A DNA stretch of 64,000 nt, from positions 372,001 through 436,000 of the forward strand of contig CAVTGV010000004.1 of NCBI GenBank assembly GCA_963734365.1. Direction: 5' to 3'. The stretch comes from JACVRW01 sp963734365 (lineage in GTDB: Bacteria; Actinomycetota; Thermoleophilia; Solirubrobacterales; Thermoleophilaceae). Each line of letters begins with the position of its first letter. Position 1 is the first letter of the stretch. Below, one piece after another: positions 1 through 8,244 of this stretch. Below the pieces are notes generated by a model that searched no databases, had not been told where the DNA came from, and saw only the letters and a list, made by a program, of their open reading frames with translations. The translations under genes were made by a program, and so were the position numbers.

Positions 1-1
1 G

Positions 2-829
2 CTGATGTCGTTCCGCGACCGCTTCCGCAAGGGCATGTTCACGAACGTGTTCCTGCACGCGCGCCTGGAGAAGCGCTACGCCGACCGCCCGGAGCAGGTC
101 AAGAAAGAGGTCAAGCGCCTCTTCAAGAAGGAGCTCCTGGTGGCCAACGTGCGCAAGATGCGCAAGCTGGTCGACCGGCTCGGCTGGGATCCGCCCGCGG
201 GGGTCTGGACCGCCTACGGCGAGCGCAACAGCTACACCGACGACGACGCCCGCCGCAAGGACGAGTTCGTGCGCGAGGTCGCCACGTCGCGCAGCTGGCC
301 GCTCGTGTGGGACATCGGGGCCAACAACGGGCGCTACTCGCGCATCGCTGCCGAGGGCGCGCAGACCGTGCTGGCGGTGGACGCCGACCAGGGGCCCGTG
401 GAGCTGCTCTACCGCGATCTGCGTGACGAGGGCAACGAGAAGATCCTCCCGCTGACCATGAACCTGGCCGATCCTTCGCCGGGGCTCGGCTGGCGGGGGC
501 TCGAGCGCAAGTCCATGGCCGAGCGCGGCAAGCCCGATCTGGTGCTGGCGCTCGCCCTCGTGCACCACATGGCGATCAGCGCGAACGTGCCGGTGAGCGA
601 GTTCATCGCCTGGCTGGCGTCGCTCGGCTGTGCGCTCGTCATCGAGTTCCCCACGCGCGAGGACCCGATGGTGAAGAAGCTGCTGGCACCCAAGCGCGAC
701 GGGCTGCACTCGGACTACGAGCTCGAGTTCTTCGAGCGCTCGCTGCGCGAGGCCTTCGAGGTGGAGCGCTCGGAGCGGCTCGAGTCCGGCACGCGGGTCC
801 TGTACTACGCCACCCCCAAGCGGGGATGA
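2..829 (+). CDS. class I SAM-dependent methyltransferase, 5'-truncated at window edge
   Basis: The visible 275 residues hold a class I methyltransferase fold: the SAM-binding motif I DIGANNGRYSR lies near residues 103-113, followed by an acidic strand end (VLAVDAD) and the LALALVHHM strand expected at motif IV. The frame is open to the left edge, and the first ATG at 5 begins in the middle of what looks like a helix-rich linker (FLHARLEKRYAD). I therefore think the true start lies upstream and the N-terminal part is missing. From memory, similar actinobacterial proteins annotated as NoeA-like methyltransferases are longer and carry an extra N-terminal domain. The stop overlaps the next gene by ATGA, so the two are co-translated. 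The substrate is unknown; a surface glycan is plausible from the neighbours. Confidence 0.75.
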   Translation: MMSFRDRFRKGMFTNVFLHARLEKRYADRPEQVKKEVKRLFKKELLVANVRKMRKLVDRLGWDPPAGVWTAYGERNSYTDDDARRKDEFVREVATSRSWPLVWDIGANNGRYSRIAAEGAQTVLAVDADQGPVELLYRDLRDEGNEKILPLTMNLADPSPGLGWRGLERKSMAERGKPDLVLALALVHHMAISANVPVSEFIAWLASLGCALVIEFPTREDPMVKKLLAPKRDGLHSDYELEFFERSLREAFEVERSERLESGTRVLYYATPKRG

Positions 830-2925
830 GCACCGCCGAAGCCGCTGAGCCCCGTCAGCGGAGCTTTGCCAAGGAGGCCGCGCTGGCCTACCTGAACCTG
901 GCGGTGCTGTGGACCTTCGCGGTGGCCCAGCCGCTCTTCGTCCTGCTCAAGGACAACCCGGAGTTCTTCGCGGCCAGGGGGTCCACCGGGTTCGACATCA
1001 TCTCCTTCTCGGTGCTGCTGGTGGTCCTGCCTCCGGCGCTGCTGCTGGCGGTGGAGCTGCTCGTGGGCCTCGCCGGCGCGCGGGCCCGGCGGATCGCGCA
1101 CTGCGTGCTGCTGGGCGCACTCGTGGCCCTGCTCGCCGTCCAGTCCCTGAAGAAGGCATTCGACGCCTCGGATGCGGTGCTGATCGCCCTCTCGGTGGCG
1201 ATCGGGGTGGCGCTGGCGCTGCTGTGGCTGCGAACCGAGCTGGTCCGCTCATTCCTCAACATCCTCTCGCCGGTCCCGCTGGTGTTCCTGCTGCTGTTCC
1301 TGTTCAGCGGCTCGATCTCCGAGCTTGCCTTCCCCGACGAGGCCAAGGCGCGCACCATCGGCGGCGTGACCCAGGCGCCGATCGTGGTGGTGCTTCTCGA
1401 CGAGCTGCCCGTGAACACCCTGGTCGACGATCAGGGCAGGCTCGACAAGGTGCGCTATCCCGGGTTCGCGGAGCTGGCGCGCAACGCCACCTGGTTCGAG
1501 AACGCCTACACGGTCTTCGACTCCACCGAGCGCGCCCAGCCAGCGATCATGGACGGCGACCTGCCGGAGGAGGAACACCAGCCGATCTCGGGCGACCATC
1601 CGAACAGCATCTTCGCCCTGTTCGGCAAGACACACCGCATGAACGTGTCCGAGGAGGCCACGTCGGTCTGCCCGCGCAACCTCTGCAAGGACGAGCGCCT
1701 CGACGAGTCCTACGAGAGCCGGATGTCGTCGATGTCCGAGGACCTCGGGCTGGTCTGGCTGCACGTGGTGTCGCCGCCGAGCATCGAGTCCGACCTGACG
1801 AGCGTTTCCGAGAACTGGGGCAACTTCGGCGGCTCGGGCGAGGTGGACGAGGCGGCGCCGGACACCGACAGCGAGAACCACGCCGGCAACAGCACACGGA
1901 GCAACCTGAACGGCGGCCGGCCGATCCGCTTCCAGGAATGGATCGACGCGATCAAGCCGGGCGGCCGCCCCGCGCTCAACTTCAAGCACACCCTGCTGCC
2001 GCACGTGCCCTGGCAGTACCTCCCGTCCGGCGACCGTTACCGCAAGCTGCCCAACGACGTGATCCCGGGCCTCTCGAACCGCTCGTACCAGGACCAGGGC
2101 CAGCTCGACGTGCTGCTGCAGCGCCACTTCCTGCAGACCGGCTTCGCCGACCTCCAGCTGCAGAAGCTCTGGGACAGGCTGAAGTCGGAGGGTCTCTGGG
2201 ACAAGTCGCTGATCGTGGTCGCGGCCGACCACGGCGTGTCCTTCCCGAAGCGGATGGAGCGGCGTCGCATCAACCGCCAGAGCGCCGCGGAGATCGCCCC
2301 CATCCCGCTGTTCATCAAGGCGCCGGGACAGAAGAAGGGCAAGGTCAACGACGCCTACGTTGAGACGATCGACATCCTGCCCACGATCTTCGACGTGCTC
2401 AACCTCGACCCCAAGGTCAAGATGGACGGCAAGTCGGCGTACAGCGACGAGGTCCAGAAGCGCAAGGAAGTTCGCATCCTGATCCGCTTCACGTTCGACA
2501 CGCTGCGCATCCCGGCCAAGCAGTTCCGGGCTGAGCGCCAGAAGATCCTCGACCGCAACCACCGGCTGTTCGGATCGGGCAAGGACGGGCCCGGCCGGAT
2601 CTACGAGATCGGCCCCAACCCCGAGTTGATCGGACAGCCTGCCTCGGCCGCCGGTGAGCCGCTCGACGTCGACTTCGCCTACGGGTCCGAGTACCGCCGC
2701 GTGGATCCCGACAGCGGCTTCGTGCCCGTGCACGTGGTGGCTCGCGTGAAGGGCCCCGATCGCCATCCGCGTGACATCGCCGTGGCGGTGAACGGGACGA
2801 TCAGGGCGGTGGGCAACACGTTCCAGCTCGCCGAGGGCGACCAGTCCGAGCTCGTGTCCGTGATGGTGCCCGAGAGCTCCTTCCGGCGCGGGCGCAACGA
2901 CGTCCAGGTGCTGCTGGCGCCCTAG
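826..2925 (+). CDS. membrane-anchored sulfatase-like (alkaline phosphatase superfamily) hydrolase/transferase
   Basis: A 699-residue protein. The first ~165 residues hold about five hydrophobic segments, followed by an extracytoplasmic alkaline-phosphatase-superfamily domain from about residue 185. Metal-ligand motifs are visible: the Asp in VVVLLDELP, and AADHG further on. The nucleophile region reads STERAQPAIM, with no Cys or Ser in a C/S-x-P-x-R signature, so formylglycine-type sulfatase chemistry is not supported. A phospho- or other transferase like the LtaS/EptA branch, with a Thr nucleophile, is an alternative. A beta-rich C-terminal part follows (about 600-699). The ATGA overlap with the methyltransferase suggests the two modify the same surface polymer. 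The substrate is unknown. Confidence 0.75.
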   Translation: MSTAEAAEPRQRSFAKEAALAYLNLAVLWTFAVAQPLFVLLKDNPEFFAARGSTGFDIISFSVLLVVLPPALLLAVELLVGLAGARARRIAHCVLLGALVALLAVQSLKKAFDASDAVLIALSVAIGVALALLWLRTELVRSFLNILSPVPLVFLLLFLFSGSISELAFPDEAKARTIGGVTQAPIVVVLLDELPVNTLVDDQGRLDKVRYPGFAELARNATWFENAYTVFDSTERAQPAIMDGDLPEEEHQPISGDHPNSIFALFGKTHRMNVSEEATSVCPRNLCKDERLDESYESRMSSMSEDLGLVWLHVVSPPSIESDLTSVSENWGNFGGSGEVDEAAPDTDSENHAGNSTRSNLNGGRPIRFQEWIDAIKPGGRPALNFKHTLLPHVPWQYLPSGDRYRKLPNDVIPGLSNRSYQDQGQLDVLLQRHFLQTGFADLQLQKLWDRLKSEGLWDKSLIVVAADHGVSFPKRMERRRINRQSAAEIAPIPLFIKAPGQKKGKVNDAYVETIDILPTIFDVLNLDPKVKMDGKSAYSDEVQKRKEVRILIRFTFDTLRIPAKQFRAERQKILDRNHRLFGSGKDGPGRIYEIGPNPELIGQPASAAGEPLDVDFAYGSEYRRVDPDSGFVPVHVVARVKGPDRHPRDIAVAVNGTIRAVGNTFQLAEGDQSELVSVMVPESSFRRGRNDVQVLLAP

Positions 2926-2953
2926 AAGCGCCGCGCCGGCGGCCCGGCCCGGC

Positions 2954-3316
2954 CTACTGGTCGGCCAGGCAGTTCTCGATCTTCTCGAGCAGGTCCTCGG
3001 AGGCGTCGGTGATCTTGGGCTGGACGAACAGCAGCGCGGCGCCGATCTGCTCCGCGCCCTCCCCGTTGCCCTCGAACTGCGCGGCCTCGGCCTCGCCGGC
3101 GGTGAGGTAGAAGCGGATCCGAGGGTTGCCGGGGCCGTCGACGGCGATCTCCTCGTCGCCGTCCAGACGGGCGGCGATGCCCTCGTCCTCGGTGAGGCAG
3201 CTGAACACCGTGGCGCGCGTGTCCGAGTCGTCGTTCGACGGCGAGCCGTCGCTCGAGCCGCAGCCCGCCGCTGCGACCGCGGCGAGGGTGAGGATCAGGA
3301 GCGGGCGCGCCGGCAC
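2954..3316 (-). CDS. small secreted lipoprotein of unknown function
   Basis: A 120-residue protein with a GTG start, a short positively charged n-region, a hydrophobic core and a lipobox ending AAAGC. Cys18 is therefore the predicted lipidated residue. The mature part is acidic, starts with a Ser/Asp-rich linker and has Cys at about residues 40 and 116 that could pair. I recognise no domain. It starts 4 nt after the stop of the GH2 gene on the same strand and is probably co-transcribed with it. It converges on the sulfatase-like gene, with only 28 bp between the stops. Confidence 0.7.
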   Translation of the reverse strand: MPARPLLILTLAAVAAAGCGSSDGSPSNDDSDTRATVFSCLTEDEGIAARLDGDEEIAVDGPGNPRIRFYLTAGEAEAAQFEGNGEGAEQIGAALLFVQPKITDASEDLLEKIENCLADQ

Positions 3317-3320
3317 GGCG

Positions 3321-5288
3321 TCAGCGCAACGGCCGTGTCTTGCGCCACTGGCGCTTGAGCGCGAAGTAGGCGAGCTTGCGAGCGTCGGTCTGGTCGATCA
3401 GCGACTTGTTGTTCCACGGTGGCGTGGACCACGCTGGCGACGCCCCGCCCTGCCAGGTGGGGTCGACGCGGAAGTCCCGCAGAGCCCAGTTGATCGACCC
3501 GTAGATGTAGCGCTTGGAGGCGTGCACGGCGAGGTGGTCGAGCACGAAGCGGCGCTGGAACTCCTCGCTGCCCCGCTGCTCCACCGGCCCCCGCCGTGCG
3601 GCCTCGGCGCCGAACTCGGTGATCACGAGCGGCATGCGCGGGTTGGCCGCGTGCAGCGCGTCGAGGTAGGGGGAGAGCTCGTCGAGCGTGGTCGGCGGGC
3701 GCTTCTCGGTGGCGATGTAGGACGGGTACCAGCCGAAGTACTCGTTCACCCCGAGCACGTCGAGGTAGCGGTAGGCCGGCGAAGTGAGCGGCTCGTCGAC
3801 CCGCGACTGACGGTCGATCGCGATCGGGTGGGTGTCGTCGACCTCGCGGACCGCGGTGGAGGCATCCTTGATGTAGCCCTGCAGGCCGGAGCCGATCTCG
3901 CCGAGCTCCGAGCGGTTGCCGCCCAGCTCGTTGCCCAGCGACCACGCGAGGATCGACGCGTGGTTCATGTTGTTGCGGACCGTCTGGACGGCGGCGCGGG
4001 TGGCGGCCCCGTTGATACGGGGGAAGTACGAGTTGGGGATCTGGTACACGGGCGCTGTGCACCAGTAGAGGATCCCGGCCCGGTCGAGGGCTTCGATGAA
4101 GGCGGGGTGCAGCGGATAGTGGGAGCGGGTGACGGTGGCGCCGAGATCCTTGAGCCGGCTCACCAGCAGGTTGCGGGTGCCCTGACTGAGCGCGCCGCCC
4201 TCCTCGAGGTCGTCCTCGTGGACGCTGGCGCCGCGCAGGTTGAGCCGGCGGCCGTTTAGGAGCAGCGTCCCGCCGCGGCCCACCGCGAGCTTCTTCACGC
4301 CGAAGGTCACCCGGTAGGACGCACGGCGCGCCCCACGGGTCACGGCCGCGACGGTCAGGTCGTAGAGCGCCGGACGCCGCGGCTGCCAGAGGCGCGGCCT
4401 GGTGATCGTGAAGGTCTCCTTGAGCTCGCGGCTGGCGCCGGCGTCGACCCGTTCGGGATCGAAGACGTAGCGCCGTTTGCCGACGGTGAGCACGAGGCTC
4501 ACGTCTCGGTCCTCGCGGCTCACGTTGCGCAACAGGGCCTGCACCTCGACCTTGGCCGCGCCGCCCACCTTTCGCAGGCGCGGGGTGACCAGCACGTTCT
4601 CGATGTCGAGCGTGTCGACCTTGCGCACGTACACCTCGCGCAGGAGGCCGCCGAAGTTCCACCAGCCGCCGGTGCCGTAGCCGTTGAAGGCCGCCGGGCG
4701 CCAGTGCGTGAGGTCGGTCCTCCCGCGCAGCGAGGAGACCTTCACCACCAGGCTGTTGCGCCCCTTGCGCAGGCCGGTGAGGTCGGCCTCGAAGGGGAAC
4801 ATGCCCGTCTGCCCGCCGATCGGCTTGCCGTTGAGCCAGACCCGGGTGCGGTAGTTCGAGCCCTCGAAGCGGACCTTCCAGAGCTGGTCGCGCCGCTCGC
4901 GCTTGTCGCCCAGCGGCACCTTGAACTCCTTGCGGTACCAGCCGACCGACGACTTGTCGAGGGTCACGTCGGCGGCGTTCCAGTTGTGGGGGACGTTGAC
5001 GGCGGTCCACCCGTCGAGATCGCGCTGGGCGTACCAGCGCTCGGTGTCACCGGTGGTGAGGGCATCGTCGAGCCGGAAGTACCAGGTGCCGCCCAGCAGC
5101 TGGCGAGTGGGCTGGCCCTCCTGGATCAGGGGCTTGCCGCCCGGCCGCTCCACGCGCAGCTCGGGTGTGGGGGCCGGTGGCGGTGCGGGAGGCAGCTGCT
5201 CGGGGGCGGGCACCTGCGCGGCTGCCGCGGCGGGCACGACCGTGGCGGCGGCGATGCAGGCCGGAATGAGAAGTCGGGAGAAGTGCAA
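3321..5288 (-). CDS. secreted glycoside hydrolase family 2 protein (beta-glucuronidase/galactosidase type)
   Basis: The domains run in GH2 order: a jelly-roll sugar-binding domain (about 50-190), an immunoglobulin-like domain (about 200-310) and a TIM barrel. The acid/base Glu is in WSLGNE (about residue 454) and the nucleophile Glu in VITEFG (about residue 558). I start at TTG 5288, which gives a clean signal peptide (MHFSRLLIPAC... to an AAAAAQ cleavage region). A TACTCT hexamer at 5314-5319 (minus strand) lies just upstream. The longer frame up to ATG 5441 would place about 50 basic, non-conserved residues before the signal peptide. It acts outside the cytoplasm on a beta-linked glycoside. 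The exact sugar cannot be told. Confidence 0.85.
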   Translation of the reverse strand: MHFSRLLIPACIAAATVVPAAAAAQVPAPEQLPPAPPPAPTPELRVERPGGKPLIQEGQPTRQLLGGTWYFRLDDALTTGDTERWYAQRDLDGWTAVNVPHNWNAADVTLDKSSVGWYRKEFKVPLGDKRERRDQLWKVRFEGSNYRTRVWLNGKPIGGQTGMFPFEADLTGLRKGRNSLVVKVSSLRGRTDLTHWRPAAFNGYGTGGWWNFGGLLREVYVRKVDTLDIENVLVTPRLRKVGGAAKVEVQALLRNVSREDRDVSLVLTVGKRRYVFDPERVDAGASRELKETFTITRPRLWQPRRPALYDLTVAAVTRGARRASYRVTFGVKKLAVGRGGTLLLNGRRLNLRGASVHEDDLEEGGALSQGTRNLLVSRLKDLGATVTRSHYPLHPAFIEALDRAGILYWCTAPVYQIPNSYFPRINGAATRAAVQTVRNNMNHASILAWSLGNELGGNRSELGEIGSGLQGYIKDASTAVREVDDTHPIAIDRQSRVDEPLTSPAYRYLDVLGVNEYFGWYPSYIATEKRPPTTLDELSPYLDALHAANPRMPLVITEFGAEAARRGPVEQRGSEEFQRRFVLDHLAVHASKRYIYGSINWALRDFRVDPTWQGGASPAWSTPPWNNKSLIDQTDARKLAYFALKRQWRKTRPLR

Positions 5289-5313
5289 AGGCGAGTCCGA
5301 GTGAAGGCGACGC

Positions 5314-5319
5314 AGAGTA
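5314..5319 (-). promoter_or_regulatory. possible -10 box for the GH2 gene
   Basis: TACTCT on the minus strand, 25 nt before the TTG I chose as start, would give a leader of about 18 nt. It supports a start near 5288 rather than 5441. There is no clear -35 element. Confidence 0.4.
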
Positions 5320-5479
5320 GCGATGCTCCGCGCCGGAAACACCGATTGAGGGGCCTTGTTGCGGGGTATGTGACTGCTACCTTTAGGCCGCTCACCGGCG
5401 TTCCCGGCCGGTCGGCTGCGTCCGAACGCCCTCATGGGCACCCGCCCGCCCAGGCGGGCGCTGCTCGTCTTATCAGTCC

Positions 5480-6571
5480 ATGAACCGACGCCTCGCGCTC
5501 ATCCAAGCCCTGATCTCGGCCGTCGCGCTCGCGGCGGTGATCTGGTGGGCCACAAAACAGGAGGCGCCCGAGTTGCCCAGCGGCAGCGACGCGATCGCCT
5601 GGCTCGTGGCCGCGCTGGCCATCTACGCCGTGGCCACGCTCCTGCGCGGCGAGCGCTGGCACCACATCCTCGCGATCACCGGCGTGCACGCCTCACGCGC
5701 CGACTGCTACGGGCTCACCACCGTCGGCTACATGGGCAACAACGTGCTTCCCGCACGCGCCGGCGAGGTCCTGCGCGTGGTGTTGCTCGCTCCACGCTGC
5801 GACGCGAGCAAGCGCACGATCGCCGGATCGATCGTGGCCGAGCGCCTGCTGGACGTGACCGCCCTCTTCACGATCTTCGTGGTCGTCGTGTACGGCGTGC
5901 TCAGCTCCACGGTGCTGCCCACCGACCGGCCGATCCTCGTCGGGGGAATCGGCGTGCTGGTGGTGCTCGCCGGGCTAGTGGCCCTCTGGGTGCTGCGCCG
6001 CAACCAGGTCTTCGACCGGGCGCGCAACTGGCTCAGGCCGCTGGCCGATTCTCCGCGCGCGCTCGTGAGCAGGGCCGGCGTGGTCCTGCTCGCCGCGACG
6101 TTCGTGCTCTGGGGCCTCGAGTCCGCGGTCTACCTGGCGGTGGCCCGCTCGGTCGACCTCGGGATCAGCATGACCGGCGCGCTCTACCTGGTCGCCCTCA
6201 CCAACTTCGTGGCGGCACTGCCCGCCGCTCCCGGCTCGATCGGCACGTTCGACGCCGCGGTGGCCTTCGGCGCGGGCCGGCTCGGCGCCTCGGGCTCGGC
6301 CGCCGTCTCGTACCTCATCATGTTGCGCTTCGTGCTCTACGTGCCGATCACCGTCGTGGGCTTCGTCGTGCTCGTCACCCGCTATGGCGGCTGGTCGAAG
6401 CTGCGCGCGGCCCTGCGCACCGGCATGCGCTCCGACCCCGAGCCGGGTGACGCGAGCGTCACGGCCTCGCCGGGCACCACGGGAGCCGGCCAGCCCGCGC
6501 CGCCGCCGCAGCGGGCCAGCCAGCCCACCGCCCAGCCGCAGCCCTCCGGCGCCGAGGCGCCGTCGCTCTAG
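5480..6571 (+). CDS. lysylphosphatidylglycerol synthase TM / flippase-like (UPF0104) membrane protein
   Basis: A 363-residue integral membrane protein with about eight hydrophobic segments and the family hallmarks: the ERLLDV motif near residue 130 and a GSIGTFDAAVA-like loop near residue 252, as in the AglD/MprF flippase-like domain. The C-terminal ~45 residues are a Pro/Ala/Gln-rich, probably disordered cytoplasmic tail. The family moves or helps modify lipid-linked substrates across the membrane. Next to GT-C glycosyltransferases it may serve lipid-linked glycan export. It is transcribed divergently from the GH2 gene. The start ATG 5480 is the first Met before the first membrane segment. 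Confidence 0.8.
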   Translation: MNRRLALIQALISAVALAAVIWWATKQEAPELPSGSDAIAWLVAALAIYAVATLLRGERWHHILAITGVHASRADCYGLTTVGYMGNNVLPARAGEVLRVVLLAPRCDASKRTIAGSIVAERLLDVTALFTIFVVVVYGVLSSTVLPTDRPILVGGIGVLVVLAGLVALWVLRRNQVFDRARNWLRPLADSPRALVSRAGVVLLAATFVLWGLESAVYLAVARSVDLGISMTGALYLVALTNFVAALPAAPGSIGTFDAAVAFGAGRLGASGSAAVSYLIMLRFVLYVPITVVGFVVLVTRYGGWSKLRAALRTGMRSDPEPGDASVTASPGTTGAGQPAPPPQRASQPTAQPQPSGAEAPSL

Positions 6572-6582
6572 CGCCCGCGCGG

Positions 6583-8217
6583 ATGCGGGTGTCAGCCTCA
6601 CAACTTCGCCTGCTGCGCCCGCGAGAGGTCACGTCTCCGGCCGGACAGGTCTTCAGCCCTGCCGGTGGACAGGTCGCGGGCGGGCGCCTGCGCGACCGCC
6701 ACGGGGTGCAGATGGCGTGGATCATCGCCGGGTGTCTGCTGCTGGCGGGGATCAGCCTGCTGGTTCCCTCCACGCCCACGTACGACCCCTGGGCCTGGAT
6801 CCTCTGGGGCCACGAGATCGCCCACCTCGACCTGGTAACCGAGGGCGGGCCGTCGTGGAAGCCGCTGCCGATCCTGTTCACCACGCCGTTCTCGCTGCTC
6901 GGTCACGATCTCGCTCCCTACCTGTGGCTGTGGGTCGCGCGGGCCAGCGGCCTGCTGGCGTGCGTGATGGCCTACCGCCTCGCCAGCCGGCTGGTGGGCG
7001 GGCGCATCTACGGAGTGCTCGCCGGGGTGTCGGCGTTCGCCGCGCTGTTCGCCAGCAACAAGTACGTCCGCGACGCCGCTCTCGGCAACTCCGAGCCGCT
7101 GCTCGCCGCGGTGGTGCTGTGGGCCTTCGAGCGGCACCTCGACGGGCGCCGTGACCACGCGCTCTACCTGGGCGTGGCGGCCGCGCTGCTGCGTCCCGAA
7201 GCCTGGCCCTTCCTCGCCCTCTACGGGCTCTACCTGTGGTTCGCGGAGCCGCGCCTGCGGCTGCGCATGGTCGGCTTCGCCTTCCTCGTCCCGGCGCTCT
7301 GGTTCCTGCCCGAGTGGTGGGGCGCGGGCGATCCCTTCCGCGCCGGTTCGCGCGCCAACGCCCCCAACCCGGGCAGCGCGGCGTTCGCGGACTCGCCCGC
7401 GATCGAGCTGTTCCGGCGCTTCAGGGCGAGCACCATCGCGCCGGTGGAGGTCGGGACCGTCGTGGCGGTGGGCGTGGCGGCGGTGGCCTGGTGGCGGCGC
7501 CGCGCCCAGGGGGCGGTGCTCGCCCTCGCGGCGCTGGGCTTCTCGTGGTTCGCGCTCGTGGCGGTGATGACCGAGGCGGGCTTCGCCGGCAACCAGCGCT
7601 ACCTGATGGTCACCACCGCCGCGGTGGCGGTGCTCGGCGGCATCGGGGCGGTACGCATCCTCCAGTGGGTGGAGCAGCTCGGCGAGCGTTTCTTCGGCAC
7701 CGCCCGCGCCGGCGCCATCGCCGCCGGGGTGACCCTGCTGGCCGGGCTTGCCATCAGCACGCCCACGATCGTCGCGAAGGCCGACAACACGGCCCGCGTG
7801 CAGGGCGGGCTCGACCACGAGGCGTTCCTGTGGCACGACCTCAAGGCCATGATCGACGAGAACGGCGGCCCCGACCGGCTGCTGGCCTGCGGAGGCGTGT
7901 TCAGCGGCCCGTTCCAGACTCAGATGGTGGCCTACGAGCTCGGCGTCCACGGCATCAACGTGGGCTGGAAGGAGACGCCGCCGCCGGGAGTCCTGTTCCG
8001 GACGCGCACGGTGCCCGACGGACCGCTCGTGACCAAGCCGACGGACGATCGCTACCGGCTGGTGGACCAGACCGGCAAGTGGCGAATGCTCACGGTGCCG
8101 CCCGAGGGCAACCCCCCGGACGGCTGCCCCGTGGCCAGCGCGGACGTACCCACCGCCCCGGCCCCGCCCGGCTCGGGCCTGGGCAACCAGCCGACGCGCA
8201 GGATCGGTGAAAGATGA
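6583..8217 (+). CDS. polytopic GT-C-like membrane protein (putative glycosyltransferase)
   Basis: A membrane protein of up to 544 residues. After the first hydrophobic helix comes a short acidic loop (YDPWAWILWGHE) typical of the first extracytoplasmic loop of GT-C enzymes. About ten more hydrophobic segments follow, then a soluble C-terminal region of about 150 residues. The start is uncertain: ATG 6583 adds 43 polar residues, while ATG 6712 (or GTG 6706) begins just before the first helix and is equally plausible. GT-C enzymes use polyprenyl-phosphate sugars outside the membrane, so the flippase-like gene upstream is a natural partner. Donor and acceptor are unknown. Confidence 0.65.
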   Translation: MRVSASQLRLLRPREVTSPAGQVFSPAGGQVAGGRLRDRHGVQMAWIIAGCLLLAGISLLVPSTPTYDPWAWILWGHEIAHLDLVTEGGPSWKPLPILFTTPFSLLGHDLAPYLWLWVARASGLLACVMAYRLASRLVGGRIYGVLAGVSAFAALFASNKYVRDAALGNSEPLLAAVVLWAFERHLDGRRDHALYLGVAAALLRPEAWPFLALYGLYLWFAEPRLRLRMVGFAFLVPALWFLPEWWGAGDPFRAGSRANAPNPGSAAFADSPAIELFRRFRASTIAPVEVGTVVAVGVAAVAWWRRRAQGAVLALAALGFSWFALVAVMTEAGFAGNQRYLMVTTAAVAVLGGIGAVRILQWVEQLGERFFGTARAGAIAAGVTLLAGLAISTPTIVAKADNTARVQGGLDHEAFLWHDLKAMIDENGGPDRLLACGGVFSGPFQTQMVAYELGVHGINVGWKETPPPGVLFRTRTVPDGPLVTKPTDDRYRLVDQTGKWRMLTVPPEGNPPDGCPVASADVPTAPAPPGSGLGNQPTRRIGER

Positions 8218-8231
8218 TCTGGGGCGCTGTC

Positions 8232-8237
8232 TAGGAT
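8232..8237 (+). promoter_or_regulatory. -10 box (TAGGAT), 7 nt before GTG of GT-C gene
   Basis: TAGGAT ends 7 nt before the GTG at 8245, so the transcript should begin at or next to the start codon. No Shine-Dalgarno and no obvious -35 are seen. Confidence 0.6.
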
Positions 8238-8244
8238 CCGCCCG

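Noticed and set aside
1249..2766. 505-residue open frame antisense to the sulfatase-like gene
   Set aside because: Shadow frame with no domain; the opposite strand has a continuous recognised protein.
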